This document shows, one piece after another, positions 35,925-45,348 of a DNA stretch of 64,000 bases. Position 1 is the first letter of the stretch. Each line of letters starts with the position of its first letter. The DNA comes from BJ22 sp021298375. GTDB lineage: Bacteria > Planctomycetota > Planctomycetia > Pirellulales > Pirellulaceae. A model generated the notes under the pieces. That model was not told the DNA's origin, did not search any database, and saw nothing but the letters and a program-made list of their open reading frames with translations. A program made the position numbers and the translations under genes. The stretch is from assembly GCA_046343015.1 (NCBI GenBank), contig JBKDOL010000006.1:310001-374000 (forward strand). The letters are read 5' to 3'.

Positions 35925-35960
35925 GAGTCAAATTGGGCCACGTGAGTCAAATTGGGCCAC
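35925..35960. repeat. direct repeat, 17 bp twice with 19-bp period
   Basis: gagtcaaattgggccac occurs at 35925-35941 and again at 35944-35960. It lies about 110 bases upstream of the gdhA start and could be either an operator pair or slippage. Confidence 0.85.
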
Positions 35961-36036
35961 ACGAACTCACAGTAAACCCCGCGAAACCAAAATTCATCGG
36001 GGCAGACCGAAACAGAGTCCCTTTTTGTCAGGACTG

Positions 36037-36075
36037 CGTTTCCGAAACGCGTTTCGGAAACGCGTTTCGGAAACA
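36037..36075. repeat. triple 13-mer array forming a 26-bp perfect palindrome
   Basis: cgtttccgaaacg (36037-36049) is followed without gap by its exact reverse complement cgtttcggaaacg (36050-36062) and then by a second copy, cgtttcggaaaca (36063-36075, one change). The spacing of 13 bases and dyad symmetry resemble a multi-site operator. A mobile palindromic repeat is the alternative. Confidence 0.85.
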
Positions 36076-36330
36076 TCGTCGGCTGGGGGAGTTTGGGAAG
36101 TTCGAGCCCAAAGCCGCTGGCCTGTCGCCCGTCATCAGCTTCCCCAACCGCCGCTCGCGCGGCAAAGCAACAGATTCGCCCAGCAAACGGCCAGCAAAGG
36201 CTGGCAATCCGGCACTGAGCCTGTTCGCCTTCCGCTTCTGCAGACCACAATAACGGGCGGCGGACATTCTTTTCCAGCCCCCCATACTGTATTCTTTAGC
36301 GGAAACGAATCCAACACCAGTGGCTGGAAA

Positions 36331-39258
36331 GTGGACCTTAATCTCAACCAAGCTTGGCAGCTTCTTTCCCTGAGTCGGCTGTTCAATGAAGATCAGCTGG
36401 GCAAGTTGCGCGCTCGCTTCGAGCAGGAGCAGCCCCAACCGAGCGGTCCGGGGGGCTTGTGGGACTGGCTGCTCCAAAACGGCGCGTTGACCCCCTACCA
36501 AGCCAAACTCTTCACTTCGGGGCTGAACGGGCCCCTCAGGCTGGACAACTATTTGTTGCTGGATCGGGTCCAGCAAGGCCCGCTCACGGGGACTTTTCTG
36601 GCGCGGCATGTAACGAGCCAGCACCCAGTGCAGCTCGACTTTTTTGCCGATGGTTCAGCCAAAGCTCAAACGTTGTGGCAAGCCTGGCGTGATCGAGCGC
36701 AAAAACTGGCGGCGGCGCCGCACCCCGCACTGGTCCGGACGCTGGAAGCGGTAACCTTGACCGACCATGCGTTTATCGTCAGCGAAGTTCCGGCGGGGGT
36801 GCCGCTCGAGCAAAAGGTGCCGCGGAAAGCGCGCTTGCCTTGGAATCAGGCCGCCGCGATTGGGGCCCAGTTGGCCACGGCACTGGGGGTCTTGGAAAAA
36901 ATCGGCCTGGTCCATGGCGGACTCTCGCCGCGCTCGGTTTGGTTGTTTGGCAAATCGCAGGTCCAGTTGCGAATCCTCTGGCAGCCGGACTCTGAGTTTG
37001 AAAATGTTCAGGCCGAAACCGAGGAAGCTGCTTGCGACTACCAAGCCCCGGAAGTGCTGGGCGGTGCCTCTCCAAACATCTCCAGCGATCTTTACTCGCT
37101 CGGCTGTTTGCTCTTTCGCCTGGTCACGGGACGTCCTGTCACTCAAGGGTCGACGCTGCCAGAGAAGCAGCAAAGTCAGCGTCAGGGGGGAACTCGGGAT
37201 TTAAGCAAATACGAAGTACCACCGGGGATGCAGCAACTTCTCGACCGCTTGCTCGCGCGTCTACCGGCGGAGCGACCATCGACCGCGGCAGAGGTCGCTC
37301 GCTCACTGGCGGACCTCAGCGGCCAATCGCTGGAGCAACTGTTCCCGCGCACTCCTCCCTCGACTTCCCTGACCAGCCTGCTCCGCTCGATCACGGAACA
37401 AACTCCGGTCGTGTCTGGAACGCGTCTGGATGAGTCGACCACGGACGTCGCCGTTGCTGCACTGGAAGAACCGCCCCCAACCAAAACGGCGCCCCCCATG
37501 CCCTCCCTGACGTTGCAGGAACTGCGAGCCATTCGCCAAGCCAAACAGCGGCGCATTTTTCTGGCGACCGCGAGTTCCCTGCTGCTGTTCGCCGCAGTCC
37601 TTGGGCTGCTGGCCTGGAGTTTGACTTGGAACAAAACCGTCCCCGTCGTATCGACTGCGGCAACGCCAGCCAGTTCAACTGGGGCGGCGGCAACGCCAGC
37701 TACAGCCAGTTCGGGCGAGATTTTGCCGAGCGAGCCCAACGCCGTAGTGCGTCAAAGCATTATCCCTGATGACGGCAATACACTCTGGCAAGCACCCACC
37801 TCGGGGCGGGCTGCGAACTTGAATTACCTTCCGCCAGGTGCCCGCATCGTCCTGACGGCTCGACCGTCTGTGCTGCTGGCTGAGCCTGAGGGTCCGCTGT
37901 TGTTTGAATCGCTCGACAGCGGATTGCGATCGACGGTCAACAGGTGGGCCAATTCGATTGCGACCCCCTTGGCTGAAATCTCGTCCGTCGTTGTGGGACT
38001 TTATCCCACAGAGAATCAGGAATATCAGGCTTTGGCGCGGATCACGCTGGCCCGGCCGATTTCCCGCACTGAATTGGGCGACCGTTGGCAAGTCGACCTG
38101 GTGAGTGAAACCACCACAAACCAGTTGATCTCGCGAGGCAATGAATCGATTTTCCTGCTTCCCTATGGTGGGGGCGTTGAACAGACCGCGACTCCAACCG
38201 GGAACAGCAGCACCGGGCTCGTCGATTCGTTCTTGTACGGACCAACGGAATTGGTCAATTCGGCGCGGGACTCCGCCAGAGTCGACAACCTGTCTGGACC
38301 TTTTGCAGCCCTGAATCAGGCTCTCGATGGCCAACGCCATTTCAACCTGTTGTTTCAACCCGCCGGGTTATTTAACGACGAAGGCCAGTGGCTGATGTCT
38401 GGCCAATGGGCTCCGCTCAATCGTTACCTGAGGGGTATGCTTGACGAATCAGCCCGCTCGGGATTGTTCAGCGTTCATCTGGACCAAGGCGTCTATCTGG
38501 AGTTGGTGCTTTGTCACTCGGTCGACAAACGGCCGGTGGAATTGCGTCCGCAGATGGCGGCCCAGTTTCGCCGGGCAAGGGAAGACGTGGTCAAGATTCT
38601 GGCGACCATGAGCGCAAACCCTTACTGGGAACGGGTACGGCTCCGCTTTGACAACATGCTGAACGATTTTTATCAGCAGTTGAGGATTGGCGTCGAGCGT
38701 AATCTGGTTGTCGCCAACGCGTGGTTGCCGCCGATGGCTGCGCACAATTTATTGGCTGCCACGGAACTGGCGCTCGGTCTGGGTGATGCCACCAATCTTT
38801 CGGTGGCTGAGGTTCCGGCACAAACTGCGCCGAAAACGCTGGAGGAATTGCTGGCTTTACCTCGCTCCCTCTCAGTGACGACCAACCCTGACCTGAATCT
38901 GTTGCTGCAGGGGATCGCCACCGAGGTCAACGAACAGTTTCCTGAACTTCCATTCAAATTCAGGATTGAGCTTGCTGGTACCGACCTCGCCAAGGAAGGG
39001 ATTACCCAAAACCAGCGTCCGGGGGACTTCACTGCCGCACAGCGACCGCTCTCCGCAATCTTGACCGAGATTATGCTCCGTGCGAATCCGGACAAGTCAG
39101 CGCAGAAAGCCAGTGACCCCAATTGCAAATTGGTTTGGCTCATGACGCTGGACCCGACCAATCCAGCTGACCGTATCGTTCTGGTCACGACGCGCGCGGC
39201 CGCCGCGGAGCGCGGACTGACGCTTCCGGCTGACTTCCAGCCTGCCGCGAACAAATAG
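36331..39258 (+). CDS. large membrane pseudokinase
   Basis: 975 residues from GTG 36331. A kinase-like domain (about 72-325) keeps the C-lobe scaffold (YQAPEVLGG, SSDLYSLGCLLFRLVTGRP) but has lost catalytic residues: the HRD motif reads HGGLSPRSVW (195-204), no DFG is found (RILWQPDSEF instead), there is no glycine loop and no VAIK lysine (PVQLDFFADG). A membrane helix (about 409-431) leads to a 540-residue extracytoplasmic region with repeated alpha/beta blocks of unknown fold. An in-frame extension back to 35704 overlaps gdhA and is rejected; MDLNLNQAW is a sensible N-terminus. It probably acts as a scaffold or sensor rather than an enzyme. Confidence 0.85.
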   Translation: MDLNLNQAWQLLSLSRLFNEDQLGKLRARFEQEQPQPSGPGGLWDWLLQNGALTPYQAKLFTSGLNGPLRLDNYLLLDRVQQGPLTGTFLARHVTSQHPVQLDFFADGSAKAQTLWQAWRDRAQKLAAAPHPALVRTLEAVTLTDHAFIVSEVPAGVPLEQKVPRKARLPWNQAAAIGAQLATALGVLEKIGLVHGGLSPRSVWLFGKSQVQLRILWQPDSEFENVQAETEEAACDYQAPEVLGGASPNISSDLYSLGCLLFRLVTGRPVTQGSTLPEKQQSQRQGGTRDLSKYEVPPGMQQLLDRLLARLPAERPSTAAEVARSLADLSGQSLEQLFPRTPPSTSLTSLLRSITEQTPVVSGTRLDESTTDVAVAALEEPPPTKTAPPMPSLTLQELRAIRQAKQRRIFLATASSLLLFAAVLGLLAWSLTWNKTVPVVSTAATPASSTGAAATPATASSGEILPSEPNAVVRQSIIPDDGNTLWQAPTSGRAANLNYLPPGARIVLTARPSVLLAEPEGPLLFESLDSGLRSTVNRWANSIATPLAEISSVVVGLYPTENQEYQALARITLARPISRTELGDRWQVDLVSETTTNQLISRGNESIFLLPYGGGVEQTATPTGNSSTGLVDSFLYGPTELVNSARDSARVDNLSGPFAALNQALDGQRHFNLLFQPAGLFNDEGQWLMSGQWAPLNRYLRGMLDESARSGLFSVHLDQGVYLELVLCHSVDKRPVELRPQMAAQFRRAREDVVKILATMSANPYWERVRLRFDNMLNDFYQQLRIGVERNLVVANAWLPPMAAHNLLAATELALGLGDATNLSVAEVPAQTAPKTLEELLALPRSLSVTTNPDLNLLLQGIATEVNEQFPELPFKFRIELAGTDLAKEGITQNQRPGDFTAAQRPLSAILTEIMLRANPDKSAQKASDPNCKLVWLMTLDPTNPADRIVLVTTRAAAAERGLTLPADFQPAANK

Positions 39259-39451
39259 ACAGGTTCGCGGGTCCAAATCGCTGGCTGGACGCCGACGGAA
39301 TCGCAGCCTGCCCGCGGACGGCGTTTCGGGTGATTGGCCGGCTGCGGTGGCAAATATTTGTCGGCTTCACCTGAGTTTTCAGGAACTCCGCCAGTCGGTT
39401 TCGCTACAATAGTGGGTGAGGGCAACTGACTGAGATGAGGACTGAGGGAAG

Positions 39452-41881
39452 ATGTTTTCGATCACCTGTCGGACGTGCGCTGCACGGCTCAAGGTAAAGA
39501 GCGATGCGGCGATTGGCCAGCGATTGGCTTGTCCGAAATGCGGCGAAATGGTCGAAGTGACTCCGCCTCCCGGTTGGGTCGCGCCACAGGAATCCGCCCA
39601 GAACTCGGTAGATGGCTCGGATTTTGATGACATCGAACAGATTATCGGCGGGTCTGTGAAGGGGGACCACGTCAAGCGTGACCCGAGCCAGCCCCGTCAG
39701 GTTGGCGACCCGGGGCGAGCGGAGGCTGCAGGCCGAAACACGAGTGGAGCGAGTGGCAACACACAGGGCAGTTCCGCACCCGCCAAGTCGCCGCAGCCTC
39801 CTGCGGGAACTTCCCATCCGATAGCTGCAGGCAAGCCACCCAAAGCTGGTTCGGTGCCTCATACGGCTCCACAACCCTCGGGAAAAAACAGCCCCTCAAC
39901 CGCGCCGGTCGATCGAGCCCCTCGGGACTCCAGCGAAACTTTCCCGGCCCTCCAGACCTCGCCAATCACTTCGCTGGACAAACCTCTCCTCAAGCCTCGC
40001 AGCGACCAGTTTGAGCTGGGGCAACCTCGCGAATACCTGCCTGATCCGAATCTCCCGCCACCGGATTGGTCGAAAAAGGGGAAGTCGAACAGTCGAACGC
40101 TGATGGTCAGCGGTCTGCTGCTGGCCGGTTTGATCGGAGTCATCGCAGCGATTATTGCCCTGCTCAATCAATCAGGCTCCCAAACCAACGATCAGCAAAT
40201 CGCTCAAGCCGAACAGCCGAACGAGCAGCGGCCAGCCGAATCGTCGCAGAAGAAATCGCTCGGCGATGCTGGACCGAATGGTGAGCAGGCCAAGCTCAAA
40301 CCGGAGGCCCCAGCCGCCCCGGTGACACCGACTGCCAAGGACGGCTCTCTGCCTGAACAGGAACCCTCTACCGCTCCCCCCAAGAACCCGAGCGATGGGG
40401 CAGGTAACGCTCCCCGCGAGGCGACAGGCAACGCGGAAGCCGAGGGAGCGACGGAAAAGCAAGTGAACGACGGCAACCAGGCATCCGCTGAGCCGCCATC
40501 AGAAACGCAACCGCTGAAGCCGGATTTACCGGCGACTCTTCCCGGTCGCGATGAGCGACCGGTGTCTCCACTCGTCGGCGAGAAGCAGCCCGACGAAAAT
40601 CTTCCGGGTGGAGTTCCAAGCCAAACGACTCCCACACCTTCAGCCGAATCCCCCGGGGCGACCTCATTGACCGATCGACTCGGAAAACTTTCCCAGCTGC
40701 TCGCGGGGCCCGGCACGAGCCTGACCGAGTTGGGAGACCTCGCTCAAAGCGAGCGGACGGATCGGCTGGTTGGCCTTCCGCGTTACTTGATCACACAGCC
40801 CACACCAACCCCGGCACCGAATGATCCGTGGTCGCTCCCGATTGCGGAAATTGAATACCGCGATACCCCGCTGCATTTGCTGATCAGCGAACTTTCGGCT
40901 CTTTCGGGGGCACCGATTTGCCTCGATGCCTTGGCACTGGCGAGGTCGGGAATCGCCGTCGATGCACCAGTCAGCGTGCAGTTGACCGACACGACCTTGG
41001 GGGAAGTGCTGACGACCGTTCTCAAGCAGTTGCGACTGGAGCGAAGCACAATCGAGGGGGTTGAGGTGATCCTGCCTGAAGGCGCCAACCAGACGGGAGC
41101 GGTTCGGTTTCCGCTGCCGAAATTGAAAGAGGCGGCTCCGGAAAAGTATCAACGATTAGCCGACAATCTCCCCAAGTTGATTGACCCGGTCAGCTGGACG
41201 ATCGACTCGGCCAATCGCAAGGCGGTCGTCGAGGGGACGGAACTGGTGGTCAGCAACACCAGCACGGCGGCGGCTCTGGTGGGAGAGTTTTTAAGCAAGC
41301 TCGCCGCAGCCCAGCAGGTGCGCGAGGTCCGCGGTGACTCCGCAGCGATCGCCACCCTGCGCAGCCGCTCGACCAAGGCTGAGGAGGGTTTGAGGAAACC
41401 GCTCCAACTGCAAACGACACTCGACCAGACGCTCGAGCAGTTTTTGCAGCGCGTTTATCAGGAGAGCGGAATTGCCATCACCGTCGACTGGTCCTCCCTC
41501 GCAGCGGCGGGCTGGTCCCAGCAATCTGTCGTGCCAGGTGATTTCCAGGCCGCGACGATTGAGCAGCTGTTGCGGGAGTTGGCTCGTTCGCTAAACGCCA
41601 CTTGGCTTGAAATCGATGAGCGAACATTCCAGTTGACCTCTTTCCAGGAGGCCGCCCGTCGGCAACTGGTGGAGGTCCACTCGCTGGAGGGATTGGCGAT
41701 CGAGCCGGCGCCACTACTTGAGATTTTGACGCAAACGCTCGGGGCTCAGCTGCGCGATAATCCCCTGATCCGCTTTGTCTATGAACCTGAGGCCAACGCC
41801 TTGATTGTCGTTGCCCCTCAATCCGTTCAGCGTCAGTTTGAGGCGATCGTCAACCGTTTGAAGCAACCCGCTCCGCAGTGA
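39452..41881 (+). CDS. zinc-ribbon membrane protein with secretin N-domain-like repeats
   Basis: 809 residues. An N-terminal zinc ribbon (CRTC near 7-10 and CPKCGE near 27-32) is followed by a linker, a membrane helix (about 211-232), a long Pro/Glu/Ala-rich low-complexity region (about 235-440) and a structured C-terminal half. That half contains STN/secretin N-domain-like units (PLHLLISELSALSGAPICLD, then LGEVLTTVLKQLRL; again QTLEQFLQRVYQESGIAITVDW) and ends in an N1-like unit (NALIVVAPQSVQRQFEAIVNRL). No secretin pore domain is present, so it is not a full GspD/PilQ. It probably spans the cytoplasmic membrane with the repeats outside. Function unknown. FhcA starts 11 bases downstream. Confidence 0.75.
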   Translation: MFSITCRTCAARLKVKSDAAIGQRLACPKCGEMVEVTPPPGWVAPQESAQNSVDGSDFDDIEQIIGGSVKGDHVKRDPSQPRQVGDPGRAEAAGRNTSGASGNTQGSSAPAKSPQPPAGTSHPIAAGKPPKAGSVPHTAPQPSGKNSPSTAPVDRAPRDSSETFPALQTSPITSLDKPLLKPRSDQFELGQPREYLPDPNLPPPDWSKKGKSNSRTLMVSGLLLAGLIGVIAAIIALLNQSGSQTNDQQIAQAEQPNEQRPAESSQKKSLGDAGPNGEQAKLKPEAPAAPVTPTAKDGSLPEQEPSTAPPKNPSDGAGNAPREATGNAEAEGATEKQVNDGNQASAEPPSETQPLKPDLPATLPGRDERPVSPLVGEKQPDENLPGGVPSQTTPTPSAESPGATSLTDRLGKLSQLLAGPGTSLTELGDLAQSERTDRLVGLPRYLITQPTPTPAPNDPWSLPIAEIEYRDTPLHLLISELSALSGAPICLDALALARSGIAVDAPVSVQLTDTTLGEVLTTVLKQLRLERSTIEGVEVILPEGANQTGAVRFPLPKLKEAAPEKYQRLADNLPKLIDPVSWTIDSANRKAVVEGTELVVSNTSTAAALVGEFLSKLAAAQQVREVRGDSAAIATLRSRSTKAEEGLRKPLQLQTTLDQTLEQFLQRVYQESGIAITVDWSSLAAAGWSQQSVVPGDFQAATIEQLLRELARSLNATWLEIDERTFQLTSFQEAARRQLVEVHSLEGLAIEPAPLLEILTQTLGAQLRDNPLIRFVYEPEANALIVVAPQSVQRQFEAIVNRLKQPAPQ

Positions 41882-41891
41882 GTCGAGCAGC

Positions 41892-43553
41892 ATGAGCAAT
41901 TGGCGTTTGAGTGGCGGGACGGTTTACGATCCGGCAAATGAGATCCATGGCGAGGTTCGCGATTTGTTCCTTTCGCAGGGCCGGGTGGTTGCGACTCCAC
42001 CCGCCGCGGATCAAGAACGGTTTCAGACGATCGATTGCCACGGCCGGGTGATCATGCCCGGCGGCGTCGACATGCATTCGCATATCGCGGGTCACAAAGT
42101 CAATGTCGCCAGGAAGATGCAGCCTGAGCTGAGCCTGGTATCCGCAGGGAGGGGAGGGGAGTCCCAAACGGATTGGCGGCTCGCTGGGAACCGCACCGTT
42201 CCGACGATCATCGATACCGGACTAAAGTATTTGGGGCTGGGATACACGACTGCATTTGACGCCGCGATCGCTCCGACAGCAGTCCGCAGTACCCGCGCCG
42301 AGCTACGGCAACTTCCCTATCTGGACGCCGGTTACTTTCTGCTGTTGGGCAATCATCACTTTCTGCTGGATGCGGCCAGCCGCGGAGATCAGGCTGCGGC
42401 CACCCGTTTTCTGGACTGGATTCTTCGCCGCTGCGGCGGATATGCCCCCAAACTGGTCAACCCCGGCGGAGTGGAGAATTTCAAGCGGCATCGAGAGGGA
42501 AATGCCCGCGATTTGGACGCTCCGATTTCCGGATTTGAAACGACGCCGCGAAGGGTTATCGAAACGCTGGCGGAAGCAGCTGAGCGTTTGCAATTGCCCC
42601 ATCCGGTTCACATTCACTGCAACAACCTCGGATTGCCGGGCAACTATCAGACGACGCTGGAAACCATGCAGACGCTGGCGGGTCGTCGCGGTCACTTCGC
42701 CCACATTCAATTCCATAGCTACGGCGGGAGCGGCGAGAACGAAACGGCATTCTGCTCGCGGGTACAACCTCTGGCAGATTACGTCAACAGCCATCCCGAA
42801 ATCTCAATTGATGTGGGGCAGGTCCTGTTCGGTCAAACAACCAGCATGACGGGTGATAACGCCCTTGGTTATTATCTGGCGAGATTGAGTGGTCAGCGGT
42901 ATTACTCCTGCGACACGGAACTCGAGTCGGGATGCGGCATTTCCCCGATCGAATACAAGGCCAAGAACTTTGTACATGCGATGCAATGGGCGATTGGCCT
43001 GGAGTGGTTTCTCAGCGTGCGCAATCCCTGGCAATTGGCCCTGACCACCGACCATCCCAACGGGGCGAGCTTTCTGGCCTACCCGCAGATCATCCGGCTG
43101 CTGATGGATAGTTCCTACCGGCGGGAGCGACTGCGGGAAGTTCATCCGCGGGTCCTTGAGAATTCGGCTCTACCCGATTTGGACCGCGAGTATTCGCTGG
43201 GCGAAATCGCGATAATTACCCGCGCCGCGCCGGCGAGGCTGCTGGGGCTGAGCGAGAAAGGCCATCTCGGGCCCGGAGCCGACGCCGACTTGACGCTCTA
43301 TACTCCGCAAGCTGACCGCGAGCAGATGTTTCAATTCCCCTGGGCCGTATTCAAGTCCGGTGAACTTGTGCTCCGCGATGGCGAGTTGCTGGCTCCGCCC
43401 TTGCCGGCGAAGCTCCTCACCTTGTCACCCAGACGTCACGGCGAGTCACCCGGACGTCACGGCGAAGAAGCCAACGATTTCGAGGCGTGGGTCGCGCGGC
43501 ACTATTCCTTTCGCGCTGATCAGTTCGGAATAGCCCCGCCTGTTGTGGAATAG
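41892..43553 (+). CDS. fhcA: formylmethanofuran dehydrogenase subunit A (FhcA/FwdA)
   Basis: 553 residues of the amidohydrolase superfamily. PGGVDMHSHIAGHKVN carries the metal-binding His pair and DVGQVLFGQTTSMTGDN is a signature of the A subunit. In bacteria FhcA is the hydrolytic subunit of the formyltransferase/hydrolase complex in H4MPT-linked C1 transfer. Planctomycetes are known to carry this pathway. No other fhc, mtd or mch gene is in the window. The C-terminal part holds a 21-bp tandem duplication (43424-43465) that encodes SPRRHGE/SPGRHGE. The gene follows the secretin-like gene by 10 bases and is probably co-transcribed with it. Confidence 0.93.
   Translation: MSNWRLSGGTVYDPANEIHGEVRDLFLSQGRVVATPPAADQERFQTIDCHGRVIMPGGVDMHSHIAGHKVNVARKMQPELSLVSAGRGGESQTDWRLAGNRTVPTIIDTGLKYLGLGYTTAFDAAIAPTAVRSTRAELRQLPYLDAGYFLLLGNHHFLLDAASRGDQAAATRFLDWILRRCGGYAPKLVNPGGVENFKRHREGNARDLDAPISGFETTPRRVIETLAEAAERLQLPHPVHIHCNNLGLPGNYQTTLETMQTLAGRRGHFAHIQFHSYGGSGENETAFCSRVQPLADYVNSHPEISIDVGQVLFGQTTSMTGDNALGYYLARLSGQRYYSCDTELESGCGISPIEYKAKNFVHAMQWAIGLEWFLSVRNPWQLALTTDHPNGASFLAYPQIIRLLMDSSYRRERLREVHPRVLENSALPDLDREYSLGEIAIITRAAPARLLGLSEKGHLGPGADADLTLYTPQADREQMFQFPWAVFKSGELVLRDGELLAPPLPAKLLTLSPRRHGESPGRHGEEANDFEAWVARHYSFRADQFGIAPPVVE
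43424..43465. repeat. 21-bp tandem duplication inside fhcA
   Basis: gtcacccagacgtcacggcga (43424-43444) is repeated at 43445-43465 with one change. It adds seven codons in frame in a region near the C-terminus that looks variable. Confidence 0.9.
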
Positions 43554-43705
43554 GGGAAAACTCGCAAAATACGCTGCGGGCTCTTTTTCTGGCGTTGAGT
43601 TTTGCTACCTTTTCCTCGACTGCAGGGACGAGGCCGCTTTACCGTTAACGAGCCCGCAGGACCCTTCTCACCATTAGAACTTTCTTTCGTTCCAGGATTT
43701 CAGGC

Positions 43706-45283
43706 ATGTCGATTCGCTGCCGTTTCGCCCCCAGTCCCACCGGTTATCTGCACATTGGCGGCGTTCGAACCGCGCTGTTCAATTGGCTGCTCGCCCGCCA
43801 GGCTGGTGGTCAATTCATCCTGCGAATCGACGATACCGACCTGCAGCGAAATCAGGACGAAGCCCTGCAGCCCATCCTCGATGGGTTCCGCTGGCTGGGG
43901 ATCAACTGGGATGAGGGACCGGAAGTCGGTGGACCACACGCTCCCTATTATCAGTCTCAACGTCTTTCCCGATATCAAAACGAAGTCCGGCGGTTGCTGC
44001 ACGCGGGAGCGGCCTATCGCGACTATGCCACGCCCGAGGAAACAGCAGCGGAGCGAGCTGAAGCCGAGGCGGCCAAACAGGATTTTGTCTACAGTCGCCG
44101 CTGGATGGCTGAAACCGACGAGCAAGCTCAGGCGTTTGAGGCCGAGGGCCGCAAGTGCGTTGTCCGGTTGAAAATGCCGCGCGAAGGTCAGTGCTCCTTT
44201 TACGACCACATTCGAGGTGAGGTTTCGTTTGACTGGGCCCGCGAACAAGACCATGTCGTCCAGCGGGCCGATGGCACGTGTTTGTATCACCTCGCCAGCG
44301 TGGTCGACGACTTCGATTTCCAGATCACGCACGTGGTGCGAGCCATTGAGCACCTCAGCAACACGCCGAGACAGATTTTTATTGCCCAGGCACTTGGTTA
44401 CCCGCTTCCCGAGTATGCCCACATTCCGTTTGTGGCTGAACCGGGCAGCAAAACCAAGATGAGCAAGCGGAAAATCGCCCAGTACCTGAAGAATCCTGAT
44501 TTCAAAAAGATGCTTGACCATGGCATGGCGATCGCCCAGCGAATCGGCAAGTCGATCACGCCTGAATCGTTCAACCCTGTACTCGTCGACTTTTACAAAA
44601 CGGTTGGCTATCTGCCGGATGCAATCAACAATTATCTGGTGTTGCTGGGCTGGTCGCTGGACGACCGGACCGAGGAGTTTACCCGTGAGGAGATGATTCA
44701 ACAGTTCTCCCTGCAGCGGGTGGTCAAGAGCGAGGCGAGTTTCGACCCGCAGAAGCTGCTCTCCTTTCAAGCGCGATACATGAGCCGCCTGCCGGTCAAG
44801 CAAAAGGTGCCGCTGGTGATTCCCTACCTGCAGGCGGCAGGGTTGGTGGCTGAACCGATTCCCTGCGAAATGGGAGAAACGGTTGCGGCAGTCGTGACGG
44901 CTGCCGGAGATCGACTGGTCGTCGCTGGCGACATCCTGCAGTTTGATGACTTCTTCCTCCCCGATGAGGCCCTGCCGTACGATCCCAAGGCATTTGAAAA
45001 GCGGATCGGCAAGGCGGAGAAAGCGGAATTTCTGCTCAATGAATTCCGCAAGGTGCTCGTTGGCGTTGAGCCGTTCGATGCAGCTTCGCTGGAGCGTGCC
45101 TTGCACGGCTTTTGTGAAACGCAGCAGATTCAACCGGGCGACATTGTGCACGCCTTGCGGGTCGCCCTGACCGGCAAGGGCGTCGGGTTCGGCCTGTTCG
45201 ACACCTTGGCAATTCTCGGTCGCGATCGATCGCTACGCCGGATTCAGGCTGCCCTTCTGAGGAAGCAGTCAGCGCCAGCCTGA
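43706..45283 (+). CDS. gltX: glutamyl-tRNA synthetase
   Basis: 525 residues. It charges tRNA-Glu with glutamate in the cytoplasm. Class I signatures: APSPTGYLHIGG (HIGH equivalent) near the N-terminus and KTKMSKRK (KMSKS). RIDDTDLQRN and the GluRS-type C-terminal anticodon-binding helical domain are present. Spacing suggests its own promoter in the 152-base gap after fhcA. Two more enzymes of the same class Ib subfamily (GlnS, GluQ-RS) follow within 6 kb. Confidence 0.96.
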   Translation: MSIRCRFAPSPTGYLHIGGVRTALFNWLLARQAGGQFILRIDDTDLQRNQDEALQPILDGFRWLGINWDEGPEVGGPHAPYYQSQRLSRYQNEVRRLLHAGAAYRDYATPEETAAERAEAEAAKQDFVYSRRWMAETDEQAQAFEAEGRKCVVRLKMPREGQCSFYDHIRGEVSFDWAREQDHVVQRADGTCLYHLASVVDDFDFQITHVVRAIEHLSNTPRQIFIAQALGYPLPEYAHIPFVAEPGSKTKMSKRKIAQYLKNPDFKKMLDHGMAIAQRIGKSITPESFNPVLVDFYKTVGYLPDAINNYLVLLGWSLDDRTEEFTREEMIQQFSLQRVVKSEASFDPQKLLSFQARYMSRLPVKQKVPLVIPYLQAAGLVAEPIPCEMGETVAAVVTAAGDRLVVAGDILQFDDFFLPDEALPYDPKAFEKRIGKAEKAEFLLNEFRKVLVGVEPFDAASLERALHGFCETQQIQPGDIVHALRVALTGKGVGFGLFDTLAILGRDRSLRRIQAALLRKQSAPA

Positions 45284-45348
45284 GAGCGGGCACGCCGCCC
45301 GGGGAGCGTTTTATCCGAACGCAATCCGGGAGATGAACTCGCGGCGAG

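Larger units (their letters stand above)
35819..36330. promoter_or_regulatory. repeat-rich divergent promoter region
   Basis: A 512-base gap between gdhA (minus) and the pseudokinase gene (plus). It contains a 19-bp-period direct repeat (35925-35960) and a triple 13-mer palindromic array (36037-36075). A reading frame in line with the pseudokinase runs through it, but its composition is unlike protein (Arg/Ser/Pro-rich) and it crosses the repeats, so I treat it as non-coding. Confidence 0.5.

Noticed and set aside
35704..36330. N-terminal extension of the pseudokinase to 35704
   Set aside because: It would overlap gdhA in antisense and run through direct and inverted repeats with low-complexity Arg/Ser/Pro composition.
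43700..45151. Long minus-strand frame (483 codons) opposite gltX
   Set aside because: Clear GluRS motifs lie on the plus strand; the antisense frame is a codon-bias shadow.
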